DNA of 64,000 nt, from the NCBI RefSeq assembly GCF_047511655.1, contig NC_133386.1, positions 78,743,501 to 78,807,500 on the forward strand, written 5' to 3'. Made by a program: the position numbers and the translations under genes. Shown here piece by piece: positions 60,252-64,000 of this stretch. Numbering within the stretch: position 1 is the first letter of the stretch; each line of letters begins with the position of its first letter. Below the pieces are notes generated by a model. That model saw only the letters and a program-made list of their open reading frames with translations, searched no databases and was not told the DNA's origin. The stretch is from Castor canadensis. Lineage: Eukaryota; Chordata; Mammalia; Rodentia; Castoridae.

Positions 60252-60570
60252 AACTTTATCTCTTTTTTTTGAAATTTTTATTTCATTCATATGTGCATAC
60301 AATGTTTGGGTCATTTCTCCCCCCCTTCTCCTACCCCCTCACTTATCCCCCCACCCCCTCCCTCTCCCCCTCCTCCCTCTCCCCCCACCCCCCGCCTTGC
60401 TACCCGGCAGAAACTATTTTTCCTTTATCTCTAATTTTGTTGTAGAGAGAGTATAAGCAATAATAGGAAGGACCAAGGGTTTTTACTGGTTGAGATAAGG
60501 ATAGCTATACAGGAAGTTGACTTGCATTGATTTCCTGTGCATGTGTGTTACCTTCTAACTTTATCTCTTT
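60252..60570 (-). mobile_element. Young truncated L1 3' end with perfect TSD
   Basis: The insert (60266-60556) is bracketed by a perfect 14-bp direct repeat, aactttatctcttt (60252-60265 and 60557-60570). On the minus strand it is an L1 3' UTR: a body with gataaggatagct-type sequence (reverse complement), an 85-bp G-rich tract (60319-60403), gaaatgacccaaac, tatgcacatatgaa, AATAAA (about 60275-60280, reverse complement) and a short A tail. A perfect TSD and a preserved polyadenylation signal show the insertion is recent. The same end type is at 2218-2310. Confidence 0.92.
60319..60403 (-). other. G-quadruplex-prone G-rich tract in the L1 3' UTR
   Basis: The plus strand is a nearly pure C/T run (cccccccttctcctaccccc ... 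ccccccaccccccgcc). Its minus-strand complement therefore has many runs of three to eight G with short spacers, fitting intramolecular G-quadruplexes. Similar tracts lie in the L1 3' UTRs at 13350-13392, 17106-17160, 40483-40563 (complement) and 48840-48925. Confidence 0.8.
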
Positions 60571-61480
60571 GTAATTGGTCCTCATTGATTCTAATTCTAT
60601 CTTCTATAGTGAGAGGGAAACACATGATTTAGTCCTAGACCATGACTTTTCACATATTCAGACAAAAGCAGCATATCATTTGACACATAGGAATTATAAC
60701 GTCCTCATTAATTTCGAGTCCTCTTCATTTATAGCTGAATGAATTGAAAGCTAGTCTACACATGATCACTACCTTTTCTTCTGCAGATTAAAATTCCAAG
60801 ATCCTTTGTAAAATTGACCTGACATCTTGGGACTTTACCTTTTAATTGCTGCATTCTGAAAATCATTATCTTCTCTATCACTGTCTCTCTTAATAGCTGG
60901 TATACATAATCTCACATAAAAAATCAAAACATGATTTTACTATGGAAGGACACATTGGGAATGTTTCTTACCATGATTTGGAGCTTTTTCTTCTTTTAAT
61001 AGCCCTTAAAGATTATATTTGCTTTTTAGATGATCAATCTTCCAGTTGACAAGCTCTTTAACAGTATAACCACGCATCTCCTTTCCATCAGTGTTTCACA
61101 TATACTGTGAAGTCTCAGGCCACTGTTTTTCTGAAATAAAGGTAGGTTATGTTTGCTTAAGTACCTGTTCTATAAATTTCTTGGAGGTTAATGTCAAGCC
61201 TACTCATTTTTATTCCTGAAATTTTACCTTTTTCTTAGCCTTTTGAAGACTAGGGACATTTTTCCATTCTAATCTTCTGGAGACATCTTTCTAGAGTTGG
61301 TAATTTCTCAGTGCTGACTGATGGTGGCTCCTCTGTGGTTACCTGAACTGTTTAGTTAGGCTATAATACAATTTTCTAGGTCTGAACATTTGATTTTACT
61401 CAAATAATTTATGAGACTCTTAATTTACTCTTTTGCTCTAATTTCCAATCTTCTTTTCCTCATATTTTGCCAATTCTTTT
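60571..61480. other. Unique DNA, no gene seen
   Basis: No recognised repeat or coding region. Confidence 0.5.
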
Positions 61481-61672
61481 CTTTTTTTCTGGTATCATTG
61501 GGGTTTGAACTCAGAGTTTTATGCTTATTAGGCAGATATTCCACAACTGAGTCATACCTCCAGCCCTTTTTCAACTGGTCATTTTGGAGATAGGGTCTCA
61601 CTTTTTGCCCAGGCAGGACCATGATCCTCCTATTTTGAGCGTCTTGCTGTTGCTGGGATGACTGGTGTGCTT
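61481..61672 (-). repeat. Composite SINE (ID-like plus B1-like)
   Basis: The plus strand starts with a T run, then the ID unit in reverse (ggtatcattggggtttgaac, gcttattaggcagatattcc, acaactgagtcatacctcca). A B1-like module follows (ttttggagatagggtctcac, ttgctgggatgactggtgtg). Similar in build to 29745-29972. The 87-codon minus-strand ORF is a SINE translation. Confidence 0.8.
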
Positions 61673-64000
61673 GAGGTCTTTGGGACACCTGTTTTCAGAA
61701 CCAGAAGAGAAATAGGAGCAAAACAAGAGAGGCCTATGAAAATCTACCGTTTTTTCATGATTGATAAAGTTGAAATGAAATTTGACATTTCTGGGAACTA
61801 GGGAGCTAGAGCAGCACCCCAGGATTTCACAGCCCTTCCCAAACAGTCACAGGAAGCTCTGTCCACTGAAGAGCCTCTCTGAAGTCTCCTCTGTAAGGTG
61901 TCTGAGGATGAGTGCTTAGATAGACAGTTTCCTCCCAAGAGAGGGAAGAAGGGTCTGGCTAGCATAAACTCTTCCAAACCTACCAATCAGGTTCTTGCTT
62001 CTTGCTACCCACGTGGGGGTGACAGAGATGAAGAAGGCCAGGACTAAATGCTGTTTTCCTATATGGAAGGAGATGTGAGTGGGGAATGTGTGTCCTTTAC
62101 TGGTTTGAGAGCTCTGCTCCACCATTTACAATTACTTATCACAGAATCTACATTATCTCTTTGCACCTCAATTTTCTTCTCCATAAATAAACAACATACA
62201 CTTCATGATTTGCAACACATGACTTATTATCATGTTGTTATTAGTAGGCAATAATGATTTTCTTCTATATCTTAATTCAGAGAGTTTTTAACAACATGCA
62301 TTGTGTTCCACACTTACTAGCATCAAGTCTCTGCTCAGTGTAGTCTTTGACTTCCCTGACATTTTTCTTAGCAGTTCAGAATGCTGTCGTTTGTACTTGC
62401 CCTTGCTTCCATGCTCCCACACACCTAATTTCATTTAGGTCCTTTAAAAGCCTGGGCTTGTCAGAGAGCTCCCTATACAGCATGCTGGTTTCTCCTGATA
62501 TCCATCCCCTCACCTCAACCTCATCTCTTTCTTGAATTGCTTGAAGGTATAGTCAAAATTTTGTTGCTCAAGATCTTTGATCTTCATGAGTCATTTTTGC
62601 TTTGAGTCTGTGGCTGTCGGCATGTACTTATTCTTCCTGGAACTTCTTGAAGTCAGCCAGAAATGCTCAGCACTTCATTTTCTTACTTTTGTGAACTCCA
62701 AGATGGCATGGTCACTTTTCCCTGTTACTCCCATGTTGTCACCAAGTCCTTCGTTTTGGATCAAATTAAGTCCAGAGAGGCACTTCATGTCTTCTCTTAC
62801 TTTATCACACTTTGCCTGAGGGCTTGGAATGTAAATTTAAAATCTGGGTGGAAGTAATTTATATGGCCTTGAGCTGTGTCAATGTCAAACATTCCCTCAT
62901 TATTTAGATTTTTATCATGTTTCTTCTCCTTATTGTGCTGCCACCATAAGTCCTTAAAAAACACTCTATAGGTATCTCGTAATTTATCTCAACACTCATC
63001 TGTCACTTTAATGGCTTATTTTTCAAATAAATAAGCACTTTATGTATAAGAAGATATGAATTTTCTGGCAATAGGTTTAGTCTTTTCCAACAGTATGATG
63101 ATTGATTGAAACTTTTAAAAAGTTAAAAATCTCTTTTAGCTCATCTTTGTGAATATCCTTAGAAGGAAGCACCATTAAGAAAATAAAACTATTTGTTGTT
63201 AAGAAAGATGGATGAGAGTGTTTTTTTCCACAAAAAAAAAAAAATACAGTATTGCTCAGGGATATTGTCAATGTACTAAATAAACATTTGTGTATCTTTC
63301 TACTTTTTTTGGTTCAAGTAGTCAGTATTATGGCAAATATCATGCTGTTTATTTAGGGAAAGCATGAAATTACATAGGGTTGTTGCTTTAATATGTGTAT
63401 AATATTGATATTTAATATAGATTTAAATAGCTGGATAATATCTTAGCTAGCTGTTATGAACCTTTTTTTAAGATAATAATTCACTGCAAATGATGGTAGC
63501 CTCTCCCCAGAAAAGGTACATATAACTTTCACATAAAAATTGTCAAAAAATCCTAGCTCCCTAAAAAACCACTGGAGTGCTTAAGATACTAAACTTATTT
63601 GCAATGATTTTTCATTATTTGAGAAATTGGACTATTAATCTGTACTATCCAAACTCTGTATAAAAAGAAGTAGCTGGTTTATACTTTAAATCTGAATAAT
63701 CATTTAAAATCCCCTGGATACAGCTAATTGAAAGTATACATGGGGATAATTCAAATGTCTGAGTAATCTAAATTTCTCAATTTTGCTTTGGTTTTATTGT
63801 TCTTTTTGCCAAAGTACACAAATTTCACAAGTGGCAAAAATTCGGATGATTGAAAGATCTCAGCTCTTCTACCAACTACATACTCAACTCACTAAGTAAT
63901 AAAGAACTGATCAGAATTGAAACAGCCTGGGTAGGTCGCCACTGCGCCTGGTTACCAATGGATGTGGAAGGCATTATATCACACCACATTTTCTAAACCT
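61673..64000. other. Unique DNA, no gene seen
   Basis: ORFs of 60-80 codons overlap in different frames (for example 62577-62819 and 62663-62857) with no domains. A 13-base A run is at about 63231-63243. No repeat is recognised with confidence. Confidence 0.5.

Noticed and set aside
1..64000. CRISPR arrays, operons, prophage or other prokaryote-type systems
   Set aside because: The composition and SINE/LINE content are mammalian; the only regular arrays are simple sequence repeats.

Overview
The window is nuclear DNA from a mammal, most likely a rodent of the beaver lineage (Castorimorpha, possibly Castor). It is AT-rich and CpG-poor, and it is full of LINE-1 remnants, MIR, L2, L3/CR1-like and MER5-type fossils. 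It also carries composite SINEs made of B1-like (7SL-derived) monomers fused to an ID-like tRNA-derived unit. The SINE types and the L1 3'-end sequences are what point to Castor; this is recognition from memory, not a database match. I find no functional protein-coding gene. Every long open reading frame is a chance ORF, part of an L1 ORF2 relic, or a translation of a simple repeat. The region looks like a gene desert or the inside of a very large intron.

Layout. 1-9.9 kb: unique sequence, then a strongly rearranged L1 (2.9-6.2 kb) with a SINE and a second L1 3' end beside it, then MIR and an L2 split by a composite SINE. 9.9-18 kb: an old L1M-like piece, MIR, L2, a 1.46 kb 5'-truncated L1 (12.1-13.6 kb), another L1 3' end of a different type (16.6-17.3 kb) and an L3/CR1 fossil. 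18-24 kb: unique DNA followed by a 1.4 kb antisense old L1. 24-38 kb: mostly unique DNA with microsatellites, one composite SINE, MER5, L2 and two other ancient dispersed repeats. 38-45 kb: a perfect 135-bp tandem duplication, an old L1 ORF2 piece and a 2.5 kb processed pseudogene of HNRNPK lying between two antisense L1 3' ends. 45-54 kb: a GA microsatellite, AT-rich unique DNA, an L1 3' end and two ID-like SINEs with target-site duplications (TSDs). 54.5-57 kb: a degraded L1 with much of ORF2. 58.4-58.9 kb: a long, almost G-free CA-rich array. 60.3-60.6 kb: an apparently young truncated L1 with a perfect 14-bp TSD. The rest is unique DNA plus one more composite SINE.

Nothing here works together as a pathway. 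The content is a record of retrotransposition: ancient repeats (MIR, L2, L3, MER5, L1M), then several generations of L1 distinguished by at least four 3'-end types, their SINE passengers, and one retrocopied cellular mRNA. I found no evidence of an undescribed functional system. The observations most worth checking are the individually inverted L1 segments, the perfect 135-bp duplication, the CA array, the young L1 insertion with its G-rich 3' UTR, and two repeat-free stretches that could be conserved regulatory elements.
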